DNA from: Dicyema japonicum
Taxonomy: Eukaryota > Dicyemida > Rhombozoa > Dicyemidae
NCBI GenBank assembly: GCA_011109175.1
Contig: RDEW01000024.1
Coordinates: 329,005 to 393,004 of the forward strand
Reading direction: 5' to 3'
Length of the DNA: 64,000 bases
This document shows positions 24,390-36,240 of this stretch, in pieces. The translations under genes and the position numbers were made by a program. The notes under the pieces were generated by a model. That model was not told where the DNA came from. It searched no databases and worked only from the letters and a program-made list of their open reading frames with translations. Each line of letters begins with the position of its first letter. Positions within the stretch are counted from its first letter, which is position 1.

Positions 24390-25260
24390 TGTTCTACACT
24401 TCTTTTTGTTGCCTGTGAGTCTTATGGACAATTTTGTTCCACATTGAAAATCATGCACACTCGGCAAAAAAAGGTGGAAAAAGCGAAAACAATTTTGAGT
24501 TAATGGTCTCTCAAAGTCACTGAAAATAAAACTGAAAAAACGACAACTCGCTTTGAGGAAAAGTGGAAGAACACCCGAAAACTAGATACTTCAGAGGATA
24601 TCACAAGACGAAAGATATTAGCCACAATAGCACTTTAAAAATTACAATCAATTTTGATGAGAAAGAATCAAATTTCTAGTAAGATGCGGTTACACTTATG
24701 TAATGGATTTGTCAGACCAGTCCTCATGTACAACGCAGGTATTTGGGGAACATCAGAGAAAGATATGGAGCAACTCGACTTATATCAAAGAGGCCGACTA
24801 AGAAAACTCCTTGGATAAATAAAACCTCAAACAATAAATTATACAGACTGACTGATTGTAGACCAATAAGTCTGAACACACTTGAAGCTCGTTGGCGCCT
24901 TTTTGGACATATTATACGGATGGGTGAAGAAACACCATGCAATTCCGCCATGGAAGAATTTTTGGCCATACTGAATTTTCTACATTCTGAGGACGTCCAT
25001 TAGGTTGTCTTCCCAGGATGCTTGTGTAGGATTATGTTGTGATCGGGGCCGATTAATGTATGCAGACGATCTGGACAAAATCAGGAGGCGGCAAGACGAC
25101 GAAAGGGTTGGAGAAGGCTAACTGCAAGAGTAGTCAAAAACATGGCACAAACGAAACCATGAACACTGTTTATTGGCAACGCATACGTGCATTAATTAAA
25201 TTATTAATAATTTATAAAGAAAATAACCAAATGATGAGGAAGAGCTTAATAATTTAAGTA
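24390..25260 (+). pseudogene. APE LINE: RT thumb and C-terminal tail
   Basis: In order across shifted frames: a block like SEDITRRKILATIAL, then MRLHLCNGFVRPVLMYNAGI with WGTSEKDMEQLDLYQRGRLR, then LTDCRPISLNTLEARWRLFG and HIIRMGEETPCNSAMEEF, and finally a broken tail (about 25060-25170) ending with a TAA-rich stretch. The same order occurs in the well-preserved copy at 43338-45043. The 5' end is truncated. Between the two overlapping frames at 24743-25003 at least one indel is visible. Confidence 0.75.
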
Positions 25261-25352
25261 TCTGAAAAGAAGGGACATCATATTAGTTTTAGTAAAAAAA
25301 ATACCGATAAACCTTCACCAAGGTCAAGTGTCTTGTAATACAAATTACTAAT

Positions 25353-25390
25353 TTTTTTACCCCAAGATCACCAGATTAGAAAAAGTTAAA
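25353..25390 (+). repeat. Short repeat shared with 32226-32265
   Basis: TTTTTTTACCCCAAGATCAC, then CAGATTAGAAAAA; the second site differs in a few bases (CGCATTAGAAAAA). Function unknown. Confidence 0.5.
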
Positions 25391-25399
25391 AGTTAACTA

Positions 25400-25935
25400 C
25401 TAATTTTGAGACGACGATTCAGAAATCATCGAGTTCCAGGAAGGATATACGTAATCGATTACTGGCAGTATGTATTGCCTGTAAATTTTCCGTTGTATGA
25501 AAGTGTTGTGCCCGATTGGTGATCGGGACAATCTTTTCAATATGTTGGTCCTCCTCCTGACTTTGGTAATAATGTCATTGACGTGTTCGCCGAATGTCAG
25601 GAGAGTATCCAACTTTAATCTTGATCTTCTATGTGTAGAGAAAATTGTTATAAATGACTTTCCTGCAGAAACTTCCAGTCAATTTGATATGAGCCAATGT
25701 TCCATAATATAACTTTAAAGTTTCATCCCTGCCTTCTCATAGTTAGAGTTTCTCGTCGCAAGAACAATGTCATCTGCGTATGAGAGTATCAATGTATCGG
25801 GATCATAATTGGTGCGGAAGGTCATTGGTGTACAAGTTGAAGAGCAGGAGATAGAGAGGTGAACCTTGAGGGACACCACTCGGCAATGAACGGGATTTAG
25901 AATTTCTGTTGTCCAATAAACGGGATTTAAAAATT
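25400..25935 (-). pseudogene. Jockey/CR1-like LINE reverse transcriptase fragment
   Basis: Minus strand, high to low coordinates: GVPQGSPLYLLLFNLYTNDL (RT block before the active site), then LSYADDIVLATRNSNYE with the catalytic Y-A-D-D kept at 25769-25780, then VSAGKSF, and MDTLLTFGEHVNDIITKVRR with NILKRLSRSPIG and YILPVIDYVYPSWNS (RT thumb and connection). Frameshifts separate the blocks. It is 5'- and 3'-truncated. Confidence 0.8.
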
Positions 25936-26699
25936 ATTATAGTTATTATGGGGGTGATAAATTATTGACAGAGGCGAAAAATTTTTTATAGGGGGATACA
26001 AAAAAAGGTTGAGAAACACTCCCATAGATAACTCCCCGTGTCTAGATCGACGCCGATTAGAGTATCCGAGTGAATCGGATAAGATCAAGACGATAGGGAG
26101 AAGAGAGACACCAATTGAAGGGAATATATATGTTCACAGCAGTTATTAAAAAACAGGATATGATTCATGATTAGTGTAATGAGGCCTCCACCCCTTCCAT
26201 CTTTTCTGTCCCATCTGAACACAGAGTATCTCGAGTAGGTTTGCTGCCGTGTGGTTAACTTTCGTCTCTTGGAAAAAACTACATCCACTGAATGTTTGTG
26301 ATGGTGGAAATGCAGTATTATTTGATTGCAAGGGAGATAGATTAAGACTGCTTCTCAAATCGCCAAATTAAATTTCCGAAAATCTGTCGATCTCGGTCAT
26401 TCGTTTTGAGATCACCAGTCGTCCAATCTCTTAACAAAGGGTGGCATGTTTAGAAATAGTTCTCATGAAATTTTCAACTGAGAAAAATGGTAGAAGCACT
26501 TATCCGAAAATCAATACAATTATGTGCAGGGGGAATTGTCGGAATTGACGAAAACAAGTTCTTCCAATAAATTATCATTAAGGAGATTGAATTTGGAACT
26601 CGTCGTCGGTTTTTGGCTGAGGTTCTGGACAGTTATATTTCATTTTATAAAAGAAAGACTGAAACTACACGAGAAATTTCTACATTTATGTTTTAATTT

Positions 26700-26822
26700 A
26701 TTAACCCGGATACACCGTGTCTTTTTGTTTGTGAGTTGCAAAAGAGAATTCAATTCCGCAGTGTTGAAACACTAATGACGGCTTCAATTGTCGACCTTAA
26801 ACTTCGTAGATGCGTAACAAAT
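26700..26822 (-). repeat. tRNA-SINE fragment (body only)
   Basis: On the minus strand ACGCATCTACGAAG, then GCCGTCATTAGTGTTTCAAC, ACTGCGGAATTGAATTC and CAACTCACAAACAAAAAGAC line up with the body and A-rich end of the SINE at 9916-10225. The tRNA-like head is missing. Confidence 0.6.
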
Positions 26823-26824
26823 AA

Positions 26825-27535
26825 TCGACGAGAATAGTATTCGGAATTGAAAACAATAATAGAAACAAATGCTCCAACTGAGGAAGATAGAGATATTTAG
26901 TCCCTGTGAAACCTATTTCCATGTCCCTGGGTTTCTGAATAGTGTCGAAATCGCACTTTGTTGAGGACTCCGTAACCATTTTTTAATTGATCTAGAATTT
27001 TCAAAAACGATCTGTTGTTATACATAAATAATAGGGGACCGAGACAAGAGAAAGAGTGACCCCTCCTGTGGTTGTATAGAAGGCAGAAACTGCAAAAAAT
27101 GGTGGTCCTTCATGTTGTATCTGAAAAGCACCATTAATTTCTTTCTAAAATATTATAAAAATAATTTAATCTAGTGTGAAATCAAAGTCATTAATTTTTT
27201 GAGTTTTAAAAATTCGATCAATTTTGAGAATTTTAAATATTAGTGAAATAGCTATTTCAACCTTGGCAGAACTGGCGCTACAAATTCGTTTACAGTTAAT
27301 TACAATCGAACAATTTTACAAAAAAAGTTCCCCGTCTAAATTGACTACAAACTCTACAAACCTTGTTTAACCAACAACGTGAGTCGAGTAAAAATGTAAT
27401 TAGTAATTTTACTTATTGTAAATAAAAATAGGAAAAATGTCAAAAATAGCATTTACCTAAAATAATTGATAAGAAACCTGGGAAATTATAATCACTTTGA
27501 GTCCCCAATTAATATTTTATTAACCTTTATGTTAA
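26825..27535. other. Unassigned
   Basis: AT-rich. No motif beyond short frames. Confidence 0.3.
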
Positions 27536-27540
27536 GCTTA

Positions 27541-27900
27541 CAGGGTTTCCGCTTCATATTAGTCATTTTCCAGATCAATTAAGTAATCTTTCATTTCAAT
27601 TAAGCCGTTTCCAATCTAAATAAGTCGTTGTTCACTTCAAACAAGTCACTTTCAAACAATTCACCTTCAACTACAAATAATTCATTATATTTTTTAAAGC
27701 AAAATTTTCAAAAAATTAAAAACCAAAGTATATGTTTTAAAAGAAAATTAAAAATTTAGACTTAATTCAAAATAATAGACAATCTTCTATACTCTGTAAC
27801 TCTTTTAACATGTGTCTAAAAATCTCAGCACAATCCTCTTCAGTTATCGTCGTGAGAACTTCATTAATAAAATTAGGTTGACCTAAATAATAATTTCATT
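27541..27900 (-). mobile_element. Broken DD34E-type transposon end with 21-bp repeat array
   Basis: Starts TA then CAGGGTTTCC (27541), close to the CAGGGTTTTCC end of the intact element at 49466. About six degenerate repeats of a 21-bp unit follow (27560-27690; units like GTCATTTTCCAGATCAATTA). On the minus strand at about 27790-27890, NFINEVLTTITEEDCAEIFR with HMLKELQSIEDCLLF corresponds to the C-terminus of Tc1/IS630-like transposases (compare INAIQNIGEIPSDVCNNLYS and HMRSYLVKAL in the intact copy). The catalytic part and the other end are lost. Confidence 0.6.
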
Positions 27901-28257
27901 TAAAAATGTTTTCTGTTGTCAAAAATTTGCCTAGTAAGCATAAGATACTAGAGGACTTTGAAACTGAAGGTGCTTCTGTTCAATGCCAGAGAGTTTTAAA
28001 AACACTAGGAGAGATGATGTTTCTATAGATTGTCCGCAAAAACCTGAAATTGTATCACGTTTTAGCGAGAACCGAATAAGTTTATTCAGCAGTTCAAAGC
28101 ATTAAGGAATTATATTTTTTGTCAAATTAAGATTTCCCCAGAATCACTAAACTTGTAGTGTAAATCACGAATCTATGTTATGAAGTATGTTTCAAAAACA
28201 CAAAAAATATTTTATATTAAAAACACATAAATAATCAAAAATGATTCGTTGTTACCT

Positions 28258-28350
28258 TCACGATCAACAGAGATCACTCGAGAAGCCAACAAGTCTCAAA
28301 TGTGTCATGGCTTTTTAGTGTAGGCCAAGAGTACCAGCTTCTTATGAACT
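28258..28350 (-). pseudogene. RLE-type LINE C-terminal scrap
   Basis: Minus-strand LKSHDTFETCWLLE resembles LKSHDARETRWLLQ at 6798-7064, and the DNA around CATGGCTTTTTAGTGTAG is shared (GTGGCTTTTTAGTGTAG at 6909). Too short to say more. Confidence 0.5.
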
Positions 28351-29190
28351 TACAATTACAAATCATAAAATTACTTTAGTGAGTTCAACTCGAGGATGAG
28401 GTTGTCAAAGTGGAAGGTTGTTTAGCAGCGTATCTTTGATCGTTTCATGGGGTCTGGAATTAACGAGAAAAGTAATCTGTTATTTCACTTTCTTCCTCAT
28501 CACTATGGTCACTTTCCTTGATTTGAATTCCCCATCTAGAAGATGACATCAATTCATCACAAAGTTTTTGTCATTGAATTTACGCCACAACTGAAGACAC
28601 AACGGATGAGGTTGAAGAATTTATAAGAATTTGGAGTTTATCTAAAAATTGAATACGATCAAGTTGATTGATGTCCATTATAACAATCATCGTGAATAAT
28701 ACATTTTTGAGTGTACTAAAGAGACCTGAATCCAGCTTTTACCCGCACAAAGTCGCAAATAAATAACAATCTTTAAATTAAAAAAAACAATATTTTATAC
28801 TTTAATCAAGTAATCATTCGGAATTTTACAAATAATAATAATAAGACCAATGACCACGGTTTTCACAAACAAACAAATACAGCAACTTAAAAAAGATTAA
28901 TTTTTAAATTAAAAATATATAATAGTTTTTTATAGTAAAAATATCCATTTGATTTGAAAGTGAAAGCAACATAATTTTTTTACAAATAAATTAATTTATT
29001 ACTGAAAAAAGTGAGCAATGGTCATATAGCGCCGCTCTGACTGCGTGGCTATTCCCTCAGTATGCAAGTAAGATTCGTTCAATAACCAGCAGCGTTCATG
29101 GGGTCGCCTGATAGTGTAGAATCCGATTCCCTAGACAATTTGAAAATTCCAGCCGTCTCAGGCTCAAGGGAAAAGACTTCTCAACTGGCG
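28351..29190. other. Unassigned
   Basis: No gene recognised; a long AT-rich tract lies at 28780-29020. Confidence 0.3.
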
Positions 29191-29400
29191 AGTGAACGAA
29201 CAAAAAAAGGTAAACAAAACTCCACTAGGAATGGGCGTTGAGTCAGCCACGCTCTCGGAAGATGCCCCTGTCACAAACAGGCACGGAGATGTTGGCTAGA
29301 TGACACTAGCAGATCTTCAAAAGAAATACCGGCATACAGCATCGTCCAGGCCCCGATGAAAGAACATGGAAGGTAGTGCAACATAATTAAAATTAATTTT
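29190..29400 (+). pseudogene. LINE C-terminal tail of another family
   Basis: Frames shift but the DNA matches the reverse complement of 63330-63480: GGGCGTTGAGTCAGCCACGC, CGGAAGATGCCCC and CAAACAGGCACGGAGATGTT are recognisable in both. The protein pattern HKQARRCWLDDTSRSSKEI resembles the 'RWLDDI..SS' tail after the RT of RTE-like elements. Decayed. Confidence 0.5.
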
Positions 29401-30805
29401 AATCAAAAACGCTTAAGGCCAGGTTATTTCATCTGAAAATAGTTTTTGAGGTACTCTCTAGAAGTCATTTAGTCTCACCTAGATCCTTGGTGATCCATAG
29501 GATCCGACGGACTAGGTCGTCAGTTTGTGCGACATGGATTCCTGCCATCTCAAAAGAAGGAGACTAGAATGCCTTACACATACGATTTGGATATCCACAA
29601 CAACTAAACTTCCCCAAACACAATATGGGTTGCATAACCAGTTATTCTGAGATTTCCAAATGACTCAACAACCAAAAAGGACTCAGTTCTTTTGCCTTTG
29701 CAACGAACTATCAGATCGATCCCATTAGTCAGCAATAGAGCTGTTGGGTCTGTTAAGTGATGCGAGAGGAACAATTTTTTTGCAAATTCTTGTAATAGGT
29801 GGACTGCATGAATGCAAGAAAGGGAGTTAAAAGGTTAAATGAACACTCACTGTGCCATTGATGAAGAATATTGAATCACTAGTATGGGAGACATCTTACT
29901 TGTGTTCTTGGTTAAATATGAAATCAGTAACCATTCCGAAAGTGTGTCCATAAAAACATTGAAATACTTGACCATAGATCTCCTGAGATCACCTTTTCTA
30001 AATCGCTGCTCCCGAAAGCCGTCAAAGAGACTCCCATGTCTAGTCCAGCTCTGAATGGAAGAGATGTTCGAGATCTCCTTGCTTATCCTAGGCCATCAGG
30101 ACTATACGTGAAAGTGGAAGATCTCTGGGAATGACCTATCTTAGTAACGCCTTTCCTAATGCTCGCCTTCCAAGGACACAAGTCAACCGAGAACAAAGAA
30201 ATTATCCTGTGATGTGAGGGAGAGTGAATGATTTTTATGATGCCTTCCTGGACTGGTGGATCTAATAACACACTCCAATGACAATATGAGGGTAAAGAGC
30301 GTAGCATGATGAGAAATCCTCGACAAAGTAGCAAGGTGGAATAAACACAGAACTATTTTATAGCCATGACATCCTAACTATTAAGCTACAGTATGTCTTG
30401 ACATCAATACATTATTCTAATTCGAGTAGAATAATTACTTTTAAGTTCGACACACTTAAAGGGGAAAAAAGTAATAAGCAGATCAAGTGCGTCAAAGGTC
30501 GACCCTGTCTAAATTCACCACAAGTGCCTAAACGTCCAATAACATTGAGCAATCTCTCAGATTAAGTTATTTTGTGTTATAGTTGAAACTCGGAACTTTG
30601 GGAACTCCAACGAGGTTTACATGAAAACTGATAGATAGGAGAGGAAATTTGATTTTTAATGCAAACTATCTTGGAGAATACATTTTGACTACCTCTCAAG
30701 AAAAATCGAATCGTCGATTCTATACGATAATCTGGAATATTCCAGCCGTCGTTGGAAAATTCCATAACGGCTATACGCTTAAAAAGAAAATTTGCGCGAT
30801 AACCA
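29401..30805. other. Unassigned
   Basis: Besides the repeat shared with 11790-11880 (at 29480-29560), no gene, RNA or element is recognised. The frame 30083-30334 (minus) lacks any family signature. Confidence 0.3.
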
Positions 30806-30809
30806 GAAA

Positions 30810-31064
30810 ATGGCTGGTCGAGTGAACGTTTGTAGGGATTTGAATCTTGTCAAAGTTATATTTGATGGAATTCAGGTAAAGTGTGGGTTTTGATGTCTTT
30901 AGACTGGTGAGGTCATCCACAGCCAGGACTTTGATGACGCCAGTATGGGAATGAAATCTATCGCAAGGAAGCTTTCAGACGCAGGATATGAACAACAAAA
31001 CGACTATGAGTTTGTTACGGATGTCTCGAATGAGGAAATCCTATCCGTTTTGTCTCCTCCATAA
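30810..31064 (+). CDS. Small two-exon gene, 75 aa, function unknown
   Basis: ATG at 30810 in context CCAGAAAATGG. Exon 1 (30810-30875) encodes MAGRVNVCRDLNLVKVIFDG plus two residues. A 27-nt segment, 30876-30902 (GTAAAG...TCTTTAG, with in-frame stops), looks like a spliceosomal intron. Exon 2 (30903-31064) begins TGEVIHSQDFDDASMGMKSI and ends SNEEILSVLSPP before TAA. Removing the intron gives one open frame of 75 codons with balanced composition, unlike the surrounding repeats. The exon 2 part looks like a compact alpha/beta protein, but I do not recognise the family. There is no signal peptide or membrane segment. More exons upstream remain possible. Confidence 0.6.
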
Positions 31065-32040
31065 TTTCTTAATTTACTTTAATTTCTTGACTTTTTTTTA
31101 AAATTGGAGTTTTTGTTTTTATTATATTTTTTGATTCCCGACAGGTAAATCTCTGGGACATCTTTTTGTGGCCTCATTGAATCCTCAACAGAGACACAAT
31201 ACCGCCTATGCTATCTTGCCAATATTTATGTGGCGCCCTTACTTCTTATCTTGTTAAACCCTCAACCAAGGGCTTAGGCCTTCTCATTCAACTCATTCGA
31301 TATCCCTATTACTCATGAAATCAATATTAAGTTCATGCTAAATTGATGATGATCAATAATAAAATAGGTCAATGTCAATTTAAGGATAACTTCAGTGACA
31401 TTATGCAGATATGGCCAATTGCTTCAGTTTTATATTTAAATAAGCTAGACGAGACCTTGTAGTACAGGCCAATGGAGACTGGGATAGAACGTCTTCTAGA
31501 TGTTTGAAAATTGAATATGGAACGAGTGACCCCATCAAACAAAGTTACATCAACATGAACCGAACATTATAAGGGAGAACCATTTTAAAGTTTTCACTCA
31601 TAATAAGAATCCATTGGGGGATTGATCTTGCCCCCACAATCAGATAGGTATAATAAATTAAACAAAAATCCAGACAATGTGTAGTAAACCTGAGACCGGT
31701 AGATTGGTGCACGTCCCTAACCACTACCAAGCAAATATTTGGTAGTTATGTGCTAAGAGGGAGATGTCATTCCGTCTAGACTCTTCGTTGTTCTTCACTA
31801 CTGAGTGTTGATGTTGAGTTTAAGTCTGATCCAGTTTGTCCAGTTCTACAAAGAACATTATGGAATCAAATAGAAAGTTCTAGAACTTCGGGTTAATAAC
31901 TGTATACACTTTATCCAAGTTTTTCTGCTTCCAGATCAACTCCTTTTTTGGATCAATATAATACGTGAGATGGGCCGTGGTGGTTATCAAAGCAATGCAT
32001 AGTTTCTTACCTTCTATTTTTATAAGTGAACTAATGGGAG
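31065..32040. other. Unassigned
   Basis: A short, coding-like stretch at 31160-31280 (for example ESSTETQYRLCYLANIYVAP) has no clear ends or family. Otherwise nothing recognised. Confidence 0.3.
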
Positions 32041-32118
32041 CCATCGTCATTTGCTCCATCCTACATAATAGCTGCTTGCCTCCTACAAGATAGTGAGACT
32101 GGGGTTACTTAACTAACT
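32040..32118 (+). repeat. Shared 3'-end-like repeat, second copy
   Basis: Pairs with 23110-23172; ends GGGGTTACTTAACTAACTAA. See the first copy. Confidence 0.5.
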
Positions 32119-32439
32119 AAGTACTCTTAATATTTCATGGCATTAGTTATGACAAGTCATATTCAACGCAGAAACTAGTAGCAAAGTCATTTTCCTCCAT
32201 TTGCCTGTCATTCGCAATCTCCCGTAGTCAATTTTTTTTACCCCAAGATCACCGCATTAGAAAAATAGTCAATTCAGATTCTCTATGATGCGTCTTTCAA
32301 TTTTTGAATGTCTTAGTCGATTTTTTTCCATTAATAATTATATGTACGCTGCTGAAGGGTAGGTTTGAGAGATTATCTTTTTATACACGAACAAAGGTGT
32401 AAAGCCAAATAATTTAGTGACCTCAGTTTCAAGTAATTC

Positions 32440-33005
32440 TTGGATTCTCGTCTACGGGTCCGCTAGTGATCTCGAATATTTACAGAGGGATTAGATTTTT
32501 TCTTCAAAACTGCAAAAACTTTTCTGCATGGATAACTTTTCCACCAAGTGGGTATTGGTTCCTTAAGAAACACAGGAAGAAGTGAAACATGTGTATTTAA
32601 TGATGGAAACTGATGAATTTAGCCAATAATCAATCATGTACCGAATTAAGTTCTAGGAAGTAAGTGCGATCTTGAATTTATTTCCTTGACGCGAACTCTT
32701 CTGCGTCGGCCTCAAAGAAAGTCTACAGCCGCGTTCAGATGTAAATTTGATACAAAAATCTTAGTCAAGAGTGGTTTGAAGACAGAGTCGGAAACCTTCT
32801 GTATGTCGATTGATACTAAAGCCATCCTTAAGTGAGTTTTCCCATTGAAAACCATCCGTGATAAATTAGGGAATAGAGCTAGAGTCGTGGTATATTGCCC
32901 AGCTCTAAAGACCTGCTGGAACGAAGACATTAGAAGAGGAAGGAGGATTAGGATCGGAATAAGACTAATAGACAAAAAATAAATCAGAATAAAACTCTTT
33001 AGCAC
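32440..33005 (-). pseudogene. LINE reverse transcriptase fragment
   Basis: The minus frame 33005-32712 has FRAGQYTTTLALFPNLSRMV, NGKTHLRMALVSIDIQKVSD and SVFKPLLTKIF. This is the RT block 'GFR.G.ST..AL' followed by 'v.lDi.KAFDSV', in which the first catalytic aspartate lies in SIDIQK. The usual K-A-F-D has become K-V-S-D. Further down (32640-32710) a shifted frame continues the palm. No YADD is visible. Confidence 0.6.
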
Positions 33006-33149
33006 ATTCGCCTGAGGGATTTAGTGTTCATAGTGAATAGGCAAGATATTGTCGTAAATTCCTGGGTCGTCTAGGAAATTGGATTTCTACACGCACATGA
33101 GATTTACGTGAGTGGTGCTGACTATTTGAGCGAACTTCGCTCGTCTTTC

Positions 33150-33190
33150 TGAAGGAGAATAGCATCGCAGTCAGGACGGCTACTGTATCA
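33150..33190 (+). repeat. Short shared 3'-end-like repeat, copy 2
   Basis: Counterpart of 16074-16114. Confidence 0.4.
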
Positions 33191-33369
33191 CCCCAGGTCA
33201 ACTGTTTCTTTTACATAATATTAACTTTTTATTGATGGTTTGAAAATATTTGCTCAAAGATAACAATTATTAGGATGATAGAAAACATGAAGTATTTTTT
33301 ACATCAACCTGAAAAAAACTGTGACATATTGGCTACTAATCTGAAATGAAGAAAGCCAAGTATTTTGAT

Positions 33370-33770
33370 GGAACAGAGGATTGTTATAAGATGAATGGAG
33401 TAACACTCTAAAGCAGGTGATTTTACAAAAATTGCTATAGATGTTAGAAAAAGAATAGGTTTGGCTTATAAGAAGCTGAATGCAGAAAATATATTCAAAG
33501 CAATAAATGAATACGCACTCTCACTTTACAATTACTATATTGGACTGATCAACATCTAACCATTTGAGTTAGAGGAAATCGATGTCGAGGTTCGTCGTAT
33601 TCTTTGAGGTACGATTGTATATGAGATCCGAGAACAAAGAAAGGCTATACCTTCCCAGATATAAACTTGAAAGAGGTTTAGAATCAGTCGTGTTTAAGAA
33701 TGAATGCATGCGCCTTTTCTTACTCAATAATCTACGTTATCGACATTAGCGTTACGACAGTATATACGAC
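33370..33770 (+). pseudogene. LINE reverse transcriptase C-terminal region
   Basis: AENIFKAINEYALSLYNYYI with GLINI, then FELEEIDVEVRRIL, then in a shifted frame ERLYLPRYKLERGLESVVFK. This matches the region after the RT active site in non-LTR elements with 'aINtyAlpvirY..Giinw...El..lD..tRklL' and 'RLYlPR..GGRGL.sv'. In related invertebrate elements this region is followed by an RLE-type nuclease, so it may belong to the same family as 39005 and 42892 (inference). Confidence 0.65.
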
Positions 33771-34159
33771 TACAAGTATTAATGAGAATAGAGGCCATAA
33801 AATACTCAATTTTTGTCCAACATATTGAATCGATTTATTTTTATGCCGTTTATTCGCCTCGTTTTGCAGTAAACTACTACTTCTGTTGATATATAATAAA
33901 AAACTTGGAATTTAATGTTGGAAGGTTAAAAAAGATTTCCATTAAGTTTGTCAACTTGATTGCTGTGCGGTGAAATAGCAGATATTCAAATAAAGCAAAT
34001 AAAAACTCGACATCGACTTTAAATGGACTTTATTGACATTAAATTTTGACCAATTTGACTTTAGTTCGGCTCTGTTTAAATTTTGATTTTTCAAAATTTA
34101 TATTTTTCGCTTAAATTTATTAATTTTTATTAAATTTATTTAATACATTGAGATGTATT

Positions 34160-34345
34160 TATTATGCATGCGCCATGTGGGGTCCATTCATTTCGCGGGA
34201 AAATTCCTTGAAGATCGAAACTAGCCAAAAAAGGCTTCTAAAATTACGGAACGATGGACTCTTCCAAAGTTCAGTTTCCAATGCCTATGGAATACTTAAT
34301 ACGTAGAACAGAGGAACGTGTCGTTGCGACTACGAGGATCCAGTT
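34160..34345 (+). pseudogene. Jockey/CR1-like RT C-terminal scrap
   Basis: YACAMWGPFISRENSLKIET, then SQKRLLKLRN, resembles 'vY...vWgpy...nl.kIq..Q.r.LR', the block after the RT palm in Jockey/CR1 LINEs. It decays quickly on both sides. Confidence 0.45.
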
Positions 34346-35960
34346 ACGTGCTTTTGTGTGCTCAAGGGATGAACATCGTTCAAGTTGAAGTTTTTTTTGT
34401 GGCGTGCAGGGATCACGTGACTAGTTATTTGTTGTTAACTTGTCTTTCAACTATTAAAGGTAAACAATTTTTAATTGGGATGACTGTCTTTACATGATCC
34501 TAAATTTTTGACTCTTGTGCAAGATGCGTTGGAGTTAAGACACTTTTTCTTTCCCAAAATCCACATGTATCATTTTTATTGCCACTAATATAAGTATCAG
34601 ATCAAATGGAAAGACCATTGGGATTCGCAGACATCATGACTAATAAGTGTGGTCAAGACGTTAAAGGATTTGATGAAGACTTTCACTCCACTTTTCTCGA
34701 CAAAATCACACTGAACTCAAACCGGTCGAGAAGCCCATGGTATTTCTCTCCTTTAGCCCTTACCGGCTATTATTTGGAATGCCCTCAGCTAGATAAGTAA
34801 TCAAGAAAAACAACCTCCTTTAATGCTCTTCATATCGAGCATGGTTTCACCTCATATTTTGGGGAATTTTCAAGGTATCTGAGAAGGACTTTAAATTGAG
34901 AATTAATTTCAACGTCGCCATATATGATCGACTCAAGATCTTGATCGAAAGCTGGACGCTAGTAGTAGCCACTAATAAACGAACCGTTAAGTAATTTTTG
35001 ATAAAAGAAAAATTTTGGCTTTGTTAGCTACAGAAGTCAGTTATTTTCTCAGAAGGTTGATCCCATTGGTTTTCACGTGAATCACCTGCTCGTGGAGAAA
35101 ACTGCCTAAAAATGTAGCCAACAGATAAACTTTTTCAAAAACTATTTATTAGTTTTCCTGGCAGTGGCTATAGGACGAGGGCCATGTTTACGTTCCCAGT
35201 TCTTTCCGACCTCTCATTAGGCCGTCAAGTGCTTCCAAAACCAAAGTGCCAATAGAACAAAGTTGTCTGTATTTTATAATCTCAGACAAACAATAAATAT
35301 TAAAAATTAATTTTACAAATATAATCGGTTGTCTTTACCTTTTTCTTACGTTTTTCGTCAAATTAAACCGAAACTCGTAAAATTTGAACGACTGAGTGAT
35401 ATGCAGAAAATTTTCTCCAAATTATCGAATGAATCCTATTTTTTTAAACTCCCGAATCCATGCTTCTAGCTTCTATATCTCTTTATAGATGTTATTAAAA
35501 CTTGCCGCATTTCTGGAAGCTACAAAAAAGTCATTAGTCTCAACTCCCTTCTGGAACAGTTTTGATTGGAAGACAACGGAAGTTGGTGAGGGCAGCTACT
35601 TTGCTTAACAACCCCTCTACGAAGTCATGACCAAATACCTCAAAAATACCATAGATAACTCATAATTTTTTTGAGTCATCCAGGGATTTTAGGATGAATA
35701 TAAAACTCAGAAAGATTCCGTAGACATCGAGCTGAGATTCTCAATGGAGATCAGAGGCTTTTAAAGATAGCATTGAGGACCAACAAAGACCTAGATGATC
35801 TGATGAGTCTGACGACGAAGATGGAAACTATTAATGAACAGGATCATAAGGGGGCATGTATAGAAACTAATATGATTCTACATTCTGTTTCTAATAATAA
35901 AAGTTAAAAATGTAGGTTTGTTACAAATCAAGTCAAAAATCATTACTAAGATTATTGAGT
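34346..35960. other. Unassigned
   Basis: The 64-codon frame 34606-34800 (+) and the remnants at 35650-35880 show some coding-like composition (possibly LINE linker) but no decisive motif. Confidence 0.3.
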
Positions 35961-35969
35961 ATATGATCT

Positions 35970-36240
35970 TTATCCTCAGCAAACGAGTGCAGGGCAAGAG
36001 GCCTGAAGTCCTAGTTCGAATCCCGCTGCTGTACATTTCGGTCATAGGTGCACGCATCTACGAATGCTTTGGCTTGCCAGTGACGTTGTCATCAGTGAAC
36101 ATTTCACTACAGAACCGGATGGTCTCTGTAGGACATACACCCAACAAAAAGAAACAAAATAAGTGAAGAGCATTCCTTGGTTCTCCCTCATCGATTAGTT
36201 ACAATGACTGTTCTTAACTTAAAAAAGTGTGTTTCATGGA
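35970..36240 (+). mobile_element. tRNA-derived SINE, copy 2
   Basis: Degenerate tRNA-like head, then a B-box AGTTCGAATCC at 36012, body GCACGCATCTACGAATGCTT and TGACGTTGTCATCAGTGAAC, CTACAGAACCGGATGGTC, then AACAAAAAGAAACAAAATAA and GTGAAGAGCATTCCTTGG, CATCGATTAGTTACAATGAC. The same blocks in the same order form the SINE at 9916-10225. It abuts, and apparently interrupts, the minus-strand LINE at 36241; the LINE frame changes to SINE sequence at about 36240. Confidence 0.75.

Noticed and set aside
31160-31280. Possible RhoGEF-like or other host domain
   Set aside because: Only a hydrophobic pattern over about 30 residues; no exon borders or motif to support it.
34000-34090. Another 20-bp repeat array (GACTTTA and GACATTA motifs)
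   Set aside because: Spacing is irregular and no transposon end or transposase is adjacent; kept only as a weak resemblance.
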